Shown one piece after another: positions 49,355 through 61,869 of a stretch of 64,000 bases of DNA. The position numbers and the translations under genes are program-made. Each line of letters opens with the position of its first letter. The first letter of the stretch is position 1. The stretch lies in assembly GCF_036370855.1 (NCBI RefSeq), contig NC_088108.1:6595448-6659447 (forward strand). Direction: 5' to 3'. The notes beneath the pieces were generated by a model, which saw only the letters and a program-made list of their open reading frames with translations, did not search any database and was not told where the DNA came from. The DNA is from Dromaius novaehollandiae (taxonomy: Eukaryota; Chordata; Aves; Casuariiformes; Dromaiidae).

Positions 49355-50564
49355 AATTGCTTGTACTCCCACTCTCCAGCCTCCCTGTTCTCACCATTTC
49401 CCAGTCCTCTGCTCTTCTTTTCCCTTCCCCAGTTCCTTGAATTCCCTTCACGTCTACCTCGACCCATCTGAATTCTTTCCTTAGCTTCATTCAGATTAAA
49501 GCACAGTGTATGGAGAGCACTTCAGATGCTTTCCTCATAAGGCAGTACTAGAACCACCATTATATCCTTTGTAGTTACTTTACTCTTCTGACTTCCAGGC
49601 TGAATGATGTCCTCAAAGGTAGGCAGCTAGAGAAGCCAGTGGGACTCACAGTCTGCAGCTGCAGGGCTGGGAACACCTGAGTCATGCTGAGTGTCAAGGC
49701 TCACTTAAAAGGCTGAACTTTGCTTCCTGTGTTACAGTAAGGAACAGCCTCAAACGCTCCGGCAGGCTGTATACACCCTATGGGCCAAAGGCCTACCATC
49801 CCTGCTCCAACGATTATCAAGATACTGCAAAGCTCTGGGCATATCTTTGATTCTCCTAGAAAACCTGTGACACGCTTCCTGCCCAGAAAACTACTGTGGG
49901 AAAGGTAGCATAGGCTGACTATGCCTATGTCTTGTTACATAAGAAATTCTTTTCATGCTTTTTCTTAAGGACAGTATCTGCATGATAACTGGCCTATATA
50001 AGAAATGAATTAGGCTACTTTGCAACAAAAATGTGGCCACTATATACCCGTTAAATACTTTTTCATTATTTGTTCCTTTAAATTCTCAAATTCTGTAAAA
50101 GCCTAAACCAACAAATTCTATGCTTCCAAGCTTCAAAAAAAGAAAGTGCCATCCATTTAACTGCTGAGCACGGCAATTGCAAGAATATGGAACAAATTAA
50201 ATTCCTAAATTATGATTTGGTTAAGTTGAATATGGCTTGGAAAAACTGCGTTTCTAGTGAAAACCAACCTCTTGAGGAAATTTAAGAGGTGAGGTCATAA
50301 TGTGGGCTACTTACTGCCAGAAGAAAACAATGTCATCCCATGCTGAACTGCTGATCGACTTGGCAGGAATTTGAATATTTGGGGTATTAAAAGTACTATT
50401 CTTCAAAAGATTTTAGTGTTCAAATACATTTAAAGCTGAGTTTTAACTTTAAAATCTGAACTTTATACCTTTACCACAGTTAAGGCAATATAATCAGGAT
50501 GAGAGAAACAGCGCGTTAAGAAATATTGCAAAGTAATTGGTTTTAATTTTCCATGACATAGAAA

Positions 50565-50695
50565 TATGTGGTCTAGTGGTCTGAGTACAGTAGCAAGAGC
50601 CAGGAACTTCATATTTCCAATCCTGCCTGGATCTCCCAATGGCCTTAAGAAAGCTCTTCTGACCTGTCCACCTTAGTTTTCCGGAGGGGAGAAAG
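50565..50695 (+). mobile_element. MIR/CORE-SINE-like relic, forward orientation
   Basis: GTGGTCTAGTGGTCTGAGTA, GCAAGAGCCAGGAACTTCAT, CCAATCCTGCCTGGATCTCC, then TGGCCTTAAGAAAGCTCTTC and CCTTAGTTTTCC. This is the MIR order (agtggttagagc ... gagtcaggactcctgggttc ... tgaccttgggcaagtca ... cctcagtttcc). It is well ordered though diverged. Confidence 0.75.
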
Positions 50696-53044
50696 TTCAG
50701 TAAGAAGCAATGGCAATCATCTGATTTTTACTACAAAAGAAGAGATCTAAAGCTTTCAAATGGGATGGAGAAATTTCCCCAAATTGGACCATTTAGGAAT
50801 AATAAAAAGAGAATATAAAATAAAATTTTTGCTTCTAAAACTTGCTTCTCTTGTGGATAGCAATACAACTCCCTTTTTCACAGAAGCTGGAGCTTTGTAG
50901 AAAAGACCAACAAAATGTAGTAGGGATAAAAACACCCAGATTCTACAGGAACAGAACAATGTTCTACAGGAACTTTATTAGTCTAAAAAATCTATATAAT
51001 TTCCTAGATAATCAGATCCTTTTATTTGCAGCTAGTTTTTAGAAATTTATAGCAAAAATATAAATTTATTTATTATGATAATTATTATGATCTGATATTT
51101 ATAGATAGCTTGTCATTTTCTATTAGAACTGGAAAGGCATCCTTTAAAGAAAGCAACAGACTTCTATGCCTGAAGCTAAACACTTCAGTGGGTTTCTGGT
51201 TGTTCAGACTTTACAATTTTATCTAGAAAGCTGTTTGCCCTTGCTTCTACATTTGGCAACAGAAGTGTAGGATAACATATGGCAAATATATAGATTTGAG
51301 AAGATGAATGAATGTCAGGGCATGTCTGAAATTGATTTTTGATCAGAGCATTGCAGAGCATTAAGAAAGTGTTTGCTTTTCTCCTGTGTTACAAAGTTGT
51401 CAGTGTATATTATATTTTCACAACAATGCTAAAACTATGCGCAATCCCAACAGTCAGCACTTCAGAGAAAGATTATGTAGCATTCTCTGCTCCCTCCACC
51501 TCTATATAGTGTCTGCTCATCTACCGGTGAACATACATGTTTCTTGAAAGGCACTGCTATTAGACATCAGAAACAATCTTCACACGAGTCACAGCTGTGC
51601 CAAGATAGTGGAAGAAGAATGCAGATAGCAGCTGGACAAATGCAAATTTATATACTTTCGAAAATATATGTTTAGAAAGTTGCCTTGATACTGCTGCTTA
51701 ATGTATATATTCTGCCTTATTAATTAAATCAAGCGTTAAATAAAAACCATGAGATTGACTCTGCTCTTATGAAGTCAACTAGAATTCTGACCCTGTAGCG
51801 TATGGGAATGGGAACAGACTCCTAATGAAAGTTATGAAGCTAAAGAAACTTTGCTCAAAAGCAAGTTAATTTTGATTCTCTGAACAGTGTCTTCCTTCCT
51901 CACAACAGATACTCATTCTTCATGTTGTTTTTTCACAAAACTCATGATAGGCCTTACCTCACACAGCATATCTCAGACTACAAACAGCTCCTAGATAACC
52001 TTATGTCATTTGCCTCTCTTTGCTAAAAATAATTTAGTTCTTTTCCAGAACTTAACTCTATACCCTGACCATTCTCCTCATTTCTGAAAGCCCTGCTTAG
52101 AGCCGAAAGCTACAGAAGACCCACACAGTTCCAAACAAACTGGACAGGCTGTCTTTCCAGCCACATGTTGGCTAGGAATGTATGGCATTCCCAGCCTCAG
52201 AAGCATAAATGTAAAAGTTGGAAAACAGAACAACTGTACAAATCAGAAATTGCTTATAAAATGATTTCCATCTGTAAGCAGCTTGAAAAACTGCACGTTG
52301 TGATTTCCCTTGACTTAAATAACTCAATGATTCTGCAAGATAATTCACAAACATTTTCTGCACAATAATTCTTGGTCTGTTGTTTGAATATTTCTTTAAT
52401 CATTTGCCATTCCAAATGCGTATTTTGAATGGTGTTCCCAGAAACTTAGGTCAGCTGATAGGTTTTTGTTCCCAAGTCCTTTGTTGACAAATCAGAGATG
52501 GGAAATTACAGTATGGAAATAGATTTTATAAATGTAGTTTCTTTTTGAAGTATTCTTCCAATTTCAGTCAGTCCTCTGCATCCACTCATCCACATCTTAC
52601 TGAAATATTTTTGTCCTTTCTTTCAGAATATCCTTTAGAATTTAAAATAAGTCCTTTAAAGTTACACAGCCGTCTTCTCCTTTAAATGTATCTCTAATCT
52701 TTTCTGTAATAATGCAAACATTTTCAAACAATAACAGATAGAAAGATGTTAGGCTAAGACATTTGTTTGATGTTGTGCATTATTGACCTATTCTTATCCT
52801 GTAACCTGACTGTGAGCAGTAGGTTTTTTTTTTTTTTTTTTTTTTTTTTTGCATGAGTCTTACGCTAGTATTCATTTCCAAGTGTTAGTGAGACAGTATT
52901 TTTTTAATATTATTTGAATTGTGAAAGTGCCTAGAAACTCCAGCTCTAGACCCAACCTGCTGTAAAAGTTAATTTAAAAGACAGAAGCAGTTATTCACTT
53001 GCTAAGACATGACTGTCCCCTTCCTTATATTTCTAGTAGACTGC
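50696..53044. other. Intergenic DNA, no gene recognised
   Basis: AT-rich unique DNA with no exon, RNA gene or intact element visible, apart from the long T-run. Confidence 0.5.
52824..52850. repeat. T27 homopolymer
   Basis: An uninterrupted run of 27 T. It could be the reverse-complemented tail of a retroposed sequence, but the sequence to its left is not recognisable as a gene copy or SINE. Confidence 0.95.
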
Positions 53045-53255
53045 ATACATCAGTTCCTAAATGTTCCAAGTGATTGTTTCCAGCACTTCCTCTGGGAGAC
53101 CATTTCACAATCAAATAGGTCTTACTGTCACAAACTTGTTCCTGCTACTCAGCATAAATTTTGTTTCCTTTTTCAACTGTAATGTTTCTGTTTGCATTCC
53201 CAATACCTCTCTTAGAATGGAATCCCCAATAAAAAGGGCCACAGTGGCGTTTTGA
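53045..53255 (-). mobile_element. L3/CR1-like LINE 3' fragment, reverse orientation
   Basis: CTTCCTCTGGGAGACCATTT, CACAATCAAATAGGTCTTAC, TGTCACAAACTTGTTCCTGC and TACTCAGCATAAATTTTGTT follow the reverse-complement order of CR1/L3 tails (gggagtctattccacag ... ctcactgtcaggaagttcttcctgat ... cctaaat). Confidence 0.65.
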
Positions 53256-56200
53256 TGGTTTGGTTCTTTCACAGTTCATATTTTCACACTACAGGAAGTA
53301 ATAGGCTCATCACAATTCTCTTGTACTATATTTTGAAGTTAAATAAACAACTGAACAAAGCCATTGGGACAGTCAGTAACAGAACAGTATCAGCCTGCAA
53401 TTATATAGACAGAAAAGCTTCTTCCTCCCAGGCTTAATCTGTAATGTTTTCTTTCTGTGCAACCCTGTTTGCCATTGCACTGCTCTTGCTATCATCATTT
53501 TTATATCATGTTTTGTTGATCACCCTACAGTCCTTTTTCACTTCAGTTAGCATCTATTTACGTGAATTTACTTTTGGTCGATAGTCTGGGAGAAGATGGT
53601 GATAATCTGCATCATTGCCTGTGTTCAGACCAAACCAAAGCCTTTAAGCACACACCTCTGAGGTTAGATTTTTCTTTAGTACAAGGGGAAAAGAGACATG
53701 CTTTTGAACTTGAGTTCCAACATTTGTGGCAAATTTGACATGGTAATTGACAACTGTGAAGCTTTGAGTATCCAAAGAGAATGTTTTTAGGTTAGGATTT
53801 TTAATTAAATGGTACAGGGAAAACTAAAACATCCCTTTATTTGTAGGCTGGGCATATAGATACTATAGACGTAAAGCCTAATGATCACACTTTTTTTTAA
53901 TTATTGCTTTCTAGTTGATACACCTAAACCTCAGCAGATGAGCTCTAGCAGCGGATTATTCTATGAGTCTATTGGTCACTCCATTGTTCAGGCAGAAGAA
54001 ATCTGCTTGCTGTTAGAGTGAAGGCAAAGTGGCTGCCAAACATCTGTGAGAAACTGAACGCTACCCATTTCTAATCTGAAACCTGAGTGGACAGCTAGCT
54101 GTTGGCCTCTTCTGTCTAGACTGATGTTGTTCCCCACCCCCACCTCTGTGTAAAAGGGTCAGCCAGGAGCCAAAAAGAAAATGGTCCAAATGACTAATGC
54201 TTTTCATTCAAGTAATCGGAATTCACTTGCACACTCTTTTCTCCCACCTCCATCAAAACATCAGTAACAGGAAAGCATGATTTTAAAGGTGATAGCTGTG
54301 AAAATAAAATGCCTGGCAGAAGTTCTAAGAAAATGCATGCACTGGTTTTAATTTGCATTACGTAGAGGGCCTCTAAAAGTGAAAAAGCATGTGGTGTGCT
54401 CGAGGCCCCTTCCAGCTAAAGGACTGGAATGAGAATAAGTTCATTTATGCTCTCATTTTACTTACAATTCTTTTCATGTGAAGGTGTGCTTTTTTAATCT
54501 CCCTGTTCCATCCTTAACCCTTCTTTTGGGTTTCTACCTCTAATAAAAAGCTGTCATCCAAACAATGCAAGCCACTCTTAAGCTTCCCAAATTATGCTTA
54601 CATTGAAAAAAGGTAGGTATTACATGCCTTCATTGACAGACTGGTAAAGTGGTTTATGGCAATTAAAAAAAAAAGATGAAGGAGATGTCTAAGTTTGCAT
54701 GCTGCTACTTTGGTAAGAGCAACTTATAGATAGAAGCTGATTTTTGAAGGGTTGATCACTCAGAAATTCAACTGAGTTTAATTACTAATTTACAATATAA
54801 ATACGACTAACTATGAAGATCTACACACATAAGGAGACTGCAACCTCCATAGTACAGCAGTATGCTGTAATGAATTAAATACCATTATACTGGCAAGCTG
54901 GAAAGATTTGGATGTGGTAAATTAACATCAGCCTGAAGTCATCATAGCATAGTTAATAGGTCAAGATCTCAACAGAGTTGAGCTCTAACGAGACTGGAGT
55001 AATGCCATGATAGATCACAATATCAGTGGAAAGAACCTGGAGAAACGTAATGTTAATGGGGTCTCATACATTGAATCAGTTTTGAAAATGTGCATTTTTG
55101 TAATTTAAAAACACTAAATCTTCTCAATAAGAGTTGTTCTTCTGCACTTCAATCTCTGTCTTTTTTATTATGTGAGGTGGGAGGGTATCAGCTTGCAAGA
55201 TGACCCTATTTTTATTTCAACAAAACCATTAGCATTTAATCACTATAATACATTTTTGTATCCAGTAGATTAGATGTGAGAATTTGTATAGCAACAGCTG
55301 TGATTAACCACACAAAATGTCTCTTTTTAGTTCCCATGGCATTATCTCTATTGACTACTGGAATTTTTTTCTTCAAAACAATGTTGAAGTATAGCTGTGA
55401 ATTCTATTGTATTTTTATTCATTTTTAATAGCTTAAACGTTCTGATTCATGGGAAGTGCTTTTTGCTTTTAATGACACAGTATCCAACAGGTTTATGTTA
55501 AATCCTTAGTCATATTCCTACTGTCTCAGTTTTTGCTCTTAGGTATAAAACCAGAAACATTCAGAGAACTACAAACATGGAGAAAGATCAAGAAGACAGT
55601 TAAAAAAATAAAGTACACATAACTGCAATGGTGATTACTGGTAAGTACATCACAGTAGATGTAGTAATCATAGACTGATGACCACTCTCTTGAAGTTTGA
55701 GTTGAAACTTGGTATTTGACTAAATACATCGGACACAAAGCTTGAAAATACCTTACAGCTTACTTTTAGCGAAATCACTTTTTTATTACTGTAGAGTCTA
55801 GAAGACCTGAGATTGGAATCCAAATCTTCATAGCTACTCTGCACTTAATACACTAGATAATATATTTGACAAATACATGGTTAAACACAGTCTCAGCCCA
55901 AGAAAATATAAAATCTAAAAAGGATGGAAGGACATCTGGAAGAAGATGGTATTTTTTCCATTCTACAGGTTTTGAACGAAAACAGAGAGTGATTGCAAGC
56001 TTAACCCAAAACATAATGGTTTCTACGGGCTCTGGCTAGACTTTTGGATATATCAGCATTGTTTCCGAATGTCACTTCAGTAACTGCCAGACTGTACACA
56101 GTAAAATACGAGGGGTTTTGGCAAGATGGTATAACAATGAGTATTCTGCCAGGCTGCTCTGTAGAATATGTGATACAGGCAGCAGGGACACCACTGATCA

Positions 56201-57424
56201 CCATCGTGAAAGCCTGCAAGAACATATTGGAGGATTCTGTAAAACTGGGTGTTTCTGGAGACTTCCTTCTGTTTATCAACAGTGTGTCCTTATGACACCC
56301 CAAGAGCAATCCAAATTTATGACTGGGTAGACCATCAGGGAATGTGGCCTTAAGGACACTGTCATAGGCATTCTTATCTATACAGATGAAGTCTAAATGA
56401 CTTACTCAATGTCATATTTGAATCTAGGTCTAAGCTTCCCATAATTCAGAAATAACCTGTTCCTCTAGTTTGAGTCCTTAAGAAATTAAATGGTTTAGTT
56501 CATCCAAAAACATGCAAGTTTGGATGCTTCTCTAAGTCTCTTTAGTCTGCAAAAGTAGGGCAAGAAATCTCATAAAAGTGTGTGTGACTTCAAGGGAAGT
56601 TCCACACAGGGTGTGGCTGCTGAATGAGACCTCATGAAGTGCTTGTTTTGCTCAGACTACCTTTCCAGAAACCTCTCTGTTGATCTGATCCTGTGCATAT
56701 GCTATTGGGTATGTATGTTTGAGCTATACCGACATTCTCTGAACACCCCAAGGTGGGGTGTATCCAATTTATGGAGGATGAAGGGAAGAACACAGATGGT
56801 CTTACTCTCATTCTAGTGGTTTAAGAAGACTGCAGTTAGTGAACTAAACCCATGACACAGCCAAATAAAACTAAAAAATTCAAGGTTGTCTGTACATTCC
56901 ATCCTTCACTAAACCTGTATGTCAGAGTCAGCTCACGCTTTTTATAAAGACAATGGACCCATGACTGGTAGACTTAGTTTTGTACTTTCTGGTTTGATTT
57001 TAATCACTATTTTTTAAATAAACATAAATTCTGATAGATATTATAGTTTATAGTCTTATTTAGTTCATATTGCTTTTTATAATACACTCTTTAAAACTTT
57101 AAATTTAAATGGTTCTTCATTAATATTGTATTTTCCATTTTGTTTACACTTACAAAATTACTGCTTTGTTGTTTTAAGACTTCTGATAAGTGTGGAACTC
57201 TTAATGTTGAATTTTCTCAGAGAATTATTTGCTTTAAGAAAAACATGTCTAAGGGATTACTTACTTCCTATAATGGTTTCCACTGAATATACCAGGTAGC
57301 ATTTTTGTCTCAGTGAATGCAAAACACCCTTGCTTCAATAGTGTCAGAATATCATCTTACTAACACAGATGCTGCAGGATATGACTTTGCTGATGTTTTC
57401 TCCATATATAAGAAATACAGCTTC

Positions 57425-57441
57425 AAAAAAAAAAAAAAAAA
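57425..57441. repeat. A17 homopolymer
   Basis: A run of 17 A with no recognisable retrocopy upstream. Confidence 0.9.
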
Positions 57442-60400
57442 TCAAGCACTATCACGCAACAAATGCTCATATGATTAAAAAGCGATCACCGCTAAGTGGC
57501 AATTTCTGAAAGAACACTTCTCAAGGTCTTGCTCTTGCAACAACTTCATGCTGGTAACTTAATCATTTCCATCTGACTTGTGCAGACACTAGGATCTGTT
57601 AACACAGACAGAAGTAGTTCCCTTGTGGTTATCCAAAAATGAAGTGAATGGATTTTTTTTACTTGTTTTCTCATTATAGATTTGATCCTGCCACTTCACA
57701 CAAGCTAACTATCTCACCGATATCAAATAGGAATGCTGACATGAACAGGACTACATGACAGATCCCAGTATCATTTCAACCAGAAAAGTCCCAGTACAGT
57801 AGAAAGCAAAAGATGTGTTTACTGCTTTTGGTTTTCAGCAGGGCACATTAGGCCAATATTTTAAAGCTTCAAAATAGATGGAACTGTACAATCTCAGATG
57901 AATACAATGTATTTGCTTGAGATTTTAACAAGCAGTATGTAGCCACAGGCCCCCTGAAAAATCAAAGATCAACCTGTTTACAATGTGCCTTACAAAACAG
58001 TCCTCAAAGCTCTGGGTTCTGCAGACTCTAAGTGGCCTGTTAAAATACACAGTAGATCGAAAAGAATAATATGTAACATTTTGACTTTCAGTGTGTTCTG
58101 TATGTTTGTTTCCTTATTGAACTTGATGTACTGAATATAAATAACAAAATTTGTAATCTTGCAGCTTTTGACAGCTGCAGAAACTGTATGCAATAGCAGT
58201 ATGAAAACCATGCTAACATTATTTAAAGCTTACCAGCTTCCTTCCATTATTGTTACTGCCTCAGTTAAGAAAGCATTATAGGAGTGAACAATGCAAATAT
58301 ATTTTTAAATGGAAACCTGTATCTCATGACCTTGCATTCACCACCACTGTGAGTTAACAGTCCAATAAGATGCTTAGTTTAGTCAGTGAAAAAATGAATA
58401 TTGACTTACATAAGCTCTGTAAACACTGTTTCAAATAATTCTGAGGCCATCCAGTTCTTCCTTGAAATGGCATATCAACCTGCCTCTCTTTTTTTTTGAT
58501 CGGGCCTTTCTTCTTTCATGTCTGGATCCTGAAGGATATATTATGCATAAATGTGTAGAAAACACATTTCTTTGCATATTACACAAACACTCATTCAATT
58601 TCCTCTGAACATATATTGCACATGCTCAAAACTTTTATTTTGTACTGTGTTTTGACATAGATTTGTTCAAATCCAGACTTTCTAGTCAAATGCTCACTCC
58701 TCACATACAGCTCACCTCTTAATTTACCCAAATTATTCTAATCTATTTACTCATTCATTCTACAGGCACATATCATGGTCAGCTCTTCACTCCTGCCCCC
58801 TGCCAATGCTGACATCTTTCCCTTCTCTGTCTTTGGCTCACTGGCCCTGGTCTAGCAGCACAGACACTGCACGGGATGATAAGGGCACCTCAGTGGGTTT
58901 TTTAAGTCTCAAACTCTTCCCCAAGCAGGGACAAGGGAAAGCAAGGTAAGCCTTACCATCCCCTCAGCAGAACCAGCCAAGCTCTATATAGCTCTGAATT
59001 CTGCTGCAATGAGATACGGAGGACAATTTCGGAAATTGCCACTTTTCCACACTGCCACAACCTTCAGTGGTTCCCATGCAGCAGGAAAGCACTGGCTGGG
59101 TACAAGAGTCTCACTACCTACCCTGCGATAAAAGTCTGTATTCTCCCCTTCTGCATAACCATCACTGGTTTACACAGTCAGTTTTCCGCAAAGTGTACTC
59201 ATAAATTTGAGGACTGAAGTTAAAAGTAAACCCATGAGAAGCTAATTTGGGTTAGCATTGCTCACAGGGGGCAGAAAAACAATTTTAGATCTGAGCAAAA
59301 CAACAGTAGCTAGAGGTGCATCTAAGACCTACAGGAAGCAAACACATTAAATCCTGCTTAAATCATCATTTTTGCACTCTAACCTATCTCTATATAGTAC
59401 TAATCATATTGTCCTGGCAGATAATTGAAAACACTTTTTTTTAAACTATTTAAAACTTAAAGTCTGAAATAGAATTTTAAAAACCTGGAAGTCTAGCTTC
59501 ATACCTTTTGAACTATTCTATAATTGATTGGTTTGTGTAATAAAATTTCCACCAGTGAAGGGGCATGTCCTGTTTCGGAACATTCCTGAATTTTACAAGC
59601 GTAATGTGATACTCAAAACTAAATCTGGATTTAATTTTGTAATTCCTCATTACAATAGCTAAAACTTCCCAATCTGTAACTTTAAATGGAATAAGCAGAT
59701 TGAAATACCAACCTGGATCCAAATTTTGTCTGGTGTCCATTATAAATATCAAGAGAAGTTAATTTGTCAGTTATTTTGAAAATATTAGCTTACAACAGAT
59801 TAACTAGGATATAGTAGTGCGATATTAATTTTGCCATAAATCTAGAAGCTACTTCCCTTTAGTATTGGCTCAGATATTTTATTCTTTCAAACTGGTTGAT
59901 CAGACAGATTTATTATCAGAATTTTATCAGCATATGAGATGATATTAGGATTTCTGGCTTCACAAAACAGACAGAAGAAAAAGGACACCAGAAATAAAAT
60001 TAAAACTTAAATTAGTACCTTTCACACTTTTAGCATTTGTTATCACTGGAACATAAAATACGACTTTTGACCAGCTTAGCAGTTTAGGAAACTATCCTTC
60101 ATAAGGGAAGGCCCTCAATTCCCAGGACACACAATAGCTACTGAACACAGTACAGCACTAGGCCCAGCTCTGAACTCTGTGACGGCCATCTCCAAGCAGA
60201 GCATGAGAGAGCCCGTAACAGAAAAGAGAAGAGGGAAGAGCCTGGCCGCAGAGGTGCAATGTACCCTGGAGGGTCTACTGTTCATAACAACTCAGCTAAT
60301 CAACAGTCTAACCTACCTCCTGCTAAGCTGACATTGTGTTTCAGTTGATAAGGCAACTTCTCAGAGCCACTGTGTTTCAGAACAAGTTGTACTTGGCAGA

Positions 60401-60936
60401 TTGCCGTGGTGCTGAGTGATCCTTCTCCTGCGGGATTCCAGAGCTTCCACAAACACAACAGGTCACTTTCCACTAATGTGACATAAAAGAAAGAGATTGA
60501 AAATGTCAGTGTTGACACTGGCTGCCTGCTGAAATCAGTATGCAGAACTAAGCTCTGTTTACAGTGCGGATATGTTAAAGGAAAATCACGTAACTCCCTC
60601 TTCCCCCATCTGACATCACCCTCTCCCACACGCAGTCATGCTGCCACACTCAATGGCTGGCCGGAGTCTGAAAAGACTGGTCATATATTAAAACATCTGA
60701 ATTACTTTTAATGAGTGCACATCTAGCTTTAGGATGATAATGGATGAAAAACAAATGCTATATTGCCTTGCTCCTAGAGAAAATCTAACTCCACCTGTAG
60801 TACCGGAATGAATGGACAAATATGTGGCAACAAGCGCTTCAGAAACTTCTCTTGGCCTTTTTTAAAACCAATCTGCAGAAATCACCATTTGGTAAAACAT
60901 TTGAAGGATTTCTTTTTTCTGTTGTTGTAGGGGTTA

Positions 60937-60947
60937 CCCCCCCCCCC
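60937..60947. repeat. C11 homopolymer
   Basis: A run of 11 C following GGGGTTA. Confidence 0.9.
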
Positions 60948-61841
60948 TTTAATATATTTAATAAATGGAAAGTATAGCATTTTGTCTGTAAATTAGTGCT
61001 GCATGGATTGTCTTGTGATGTAAGTTCTTGTACAGGAGGAAATAACTCAGTCTTAACTATTTGGTTTAGTAATGTAATTGAAGACACTTGAACCAAGGTT
61101 GGCAAAACACTTTTTTTTCTTTTCAGATCAAATGAAAAGCTACTATAAATGTAGCTTTCAGATTAGACAAGCAAAATCAAGTAGTGTGAATGTTAAATAT
61201 GAATGAGTAGAATAACATATAAACTGATGACCTGCAAAATTATTACTTTTTAGTATCAGAAAGTGTGATTGCAAAACCACAAAACAGAAGATGAAAAATT
61301 GTTAAAATACTTGGGAAAGCAATCCATCAGTATTCCTACTGTTATGTTAAATATTATGTTTTAGAGGGGGATATGTCAAAATACACAGGGGACTACATAT
61401 TCATATCTAGCAGGCTTACAGCTATCTAGATTCCTCTCCCAAGTTCTGCTGTGTTTATACCACGGAGAGTGGACTCTTCAAAAACAATCAGGAGAACTAG
61501 ATCAGTTTACACAACTACGAATATAAGCCGCAGTACAAAAGAAAATATTCTGTAAATTTAAATCAAATTTAACATCAGGATGTTTTGCTTCCTAAAGAGA
61601 CTTTTGAAACAGCAAAAGAGCAGTCCCAGCAAGCCATTCAGTAGAAAATACTGCTATAAGTATGTCAATGATACTGCAACCACGCATCATCCTATATATC
61701 CCGTTATTTTTACATTAATGAATAGCTCAATTCTGAAAAGCTGTGGAGAAATACAGGAGAGAGAACATCAGAAAAGCTGCCTGGCTGATCTGTTGATTTT
61801 TAAAAATTCTCATTTATGTCATGCTTCTGTAGTCTAGTTGT

Positions 61842-61869
61842 GTGGCACCAGCACAAGCTGGCTTGCCAC
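61842..61869. repeat. Two-stage imperfect hairpin
   Basis: GTGGC (61842-61846) pairs with GCCAC (61865-61869), and the inner CCAGC (61848-61852) pairs with GCTGG (61857-61861) around an ACAA loop. A 1-nt and a 3-nt bulge separate the stems. It is too short for a typical pre-miRNA. Confidence 0.7.

Larger units (their letters stand above)
44151..50564. other. Intergenic DNA, no gene recognised
   Basis: Unique AT-rich sequence with microsatellites and small duplications listed separately. Pyrimidine-rich DNA lies at about 48180-48310 and 49300-49450. No coding exon or RNA gene was supported. Confidence 0.5.

Noticed and set aside
52824..52850. T27 run as the tail of a processed pseudogene
   Set aside because: No recognisable gene-derived sequence or target-site duplication was seen beside it.
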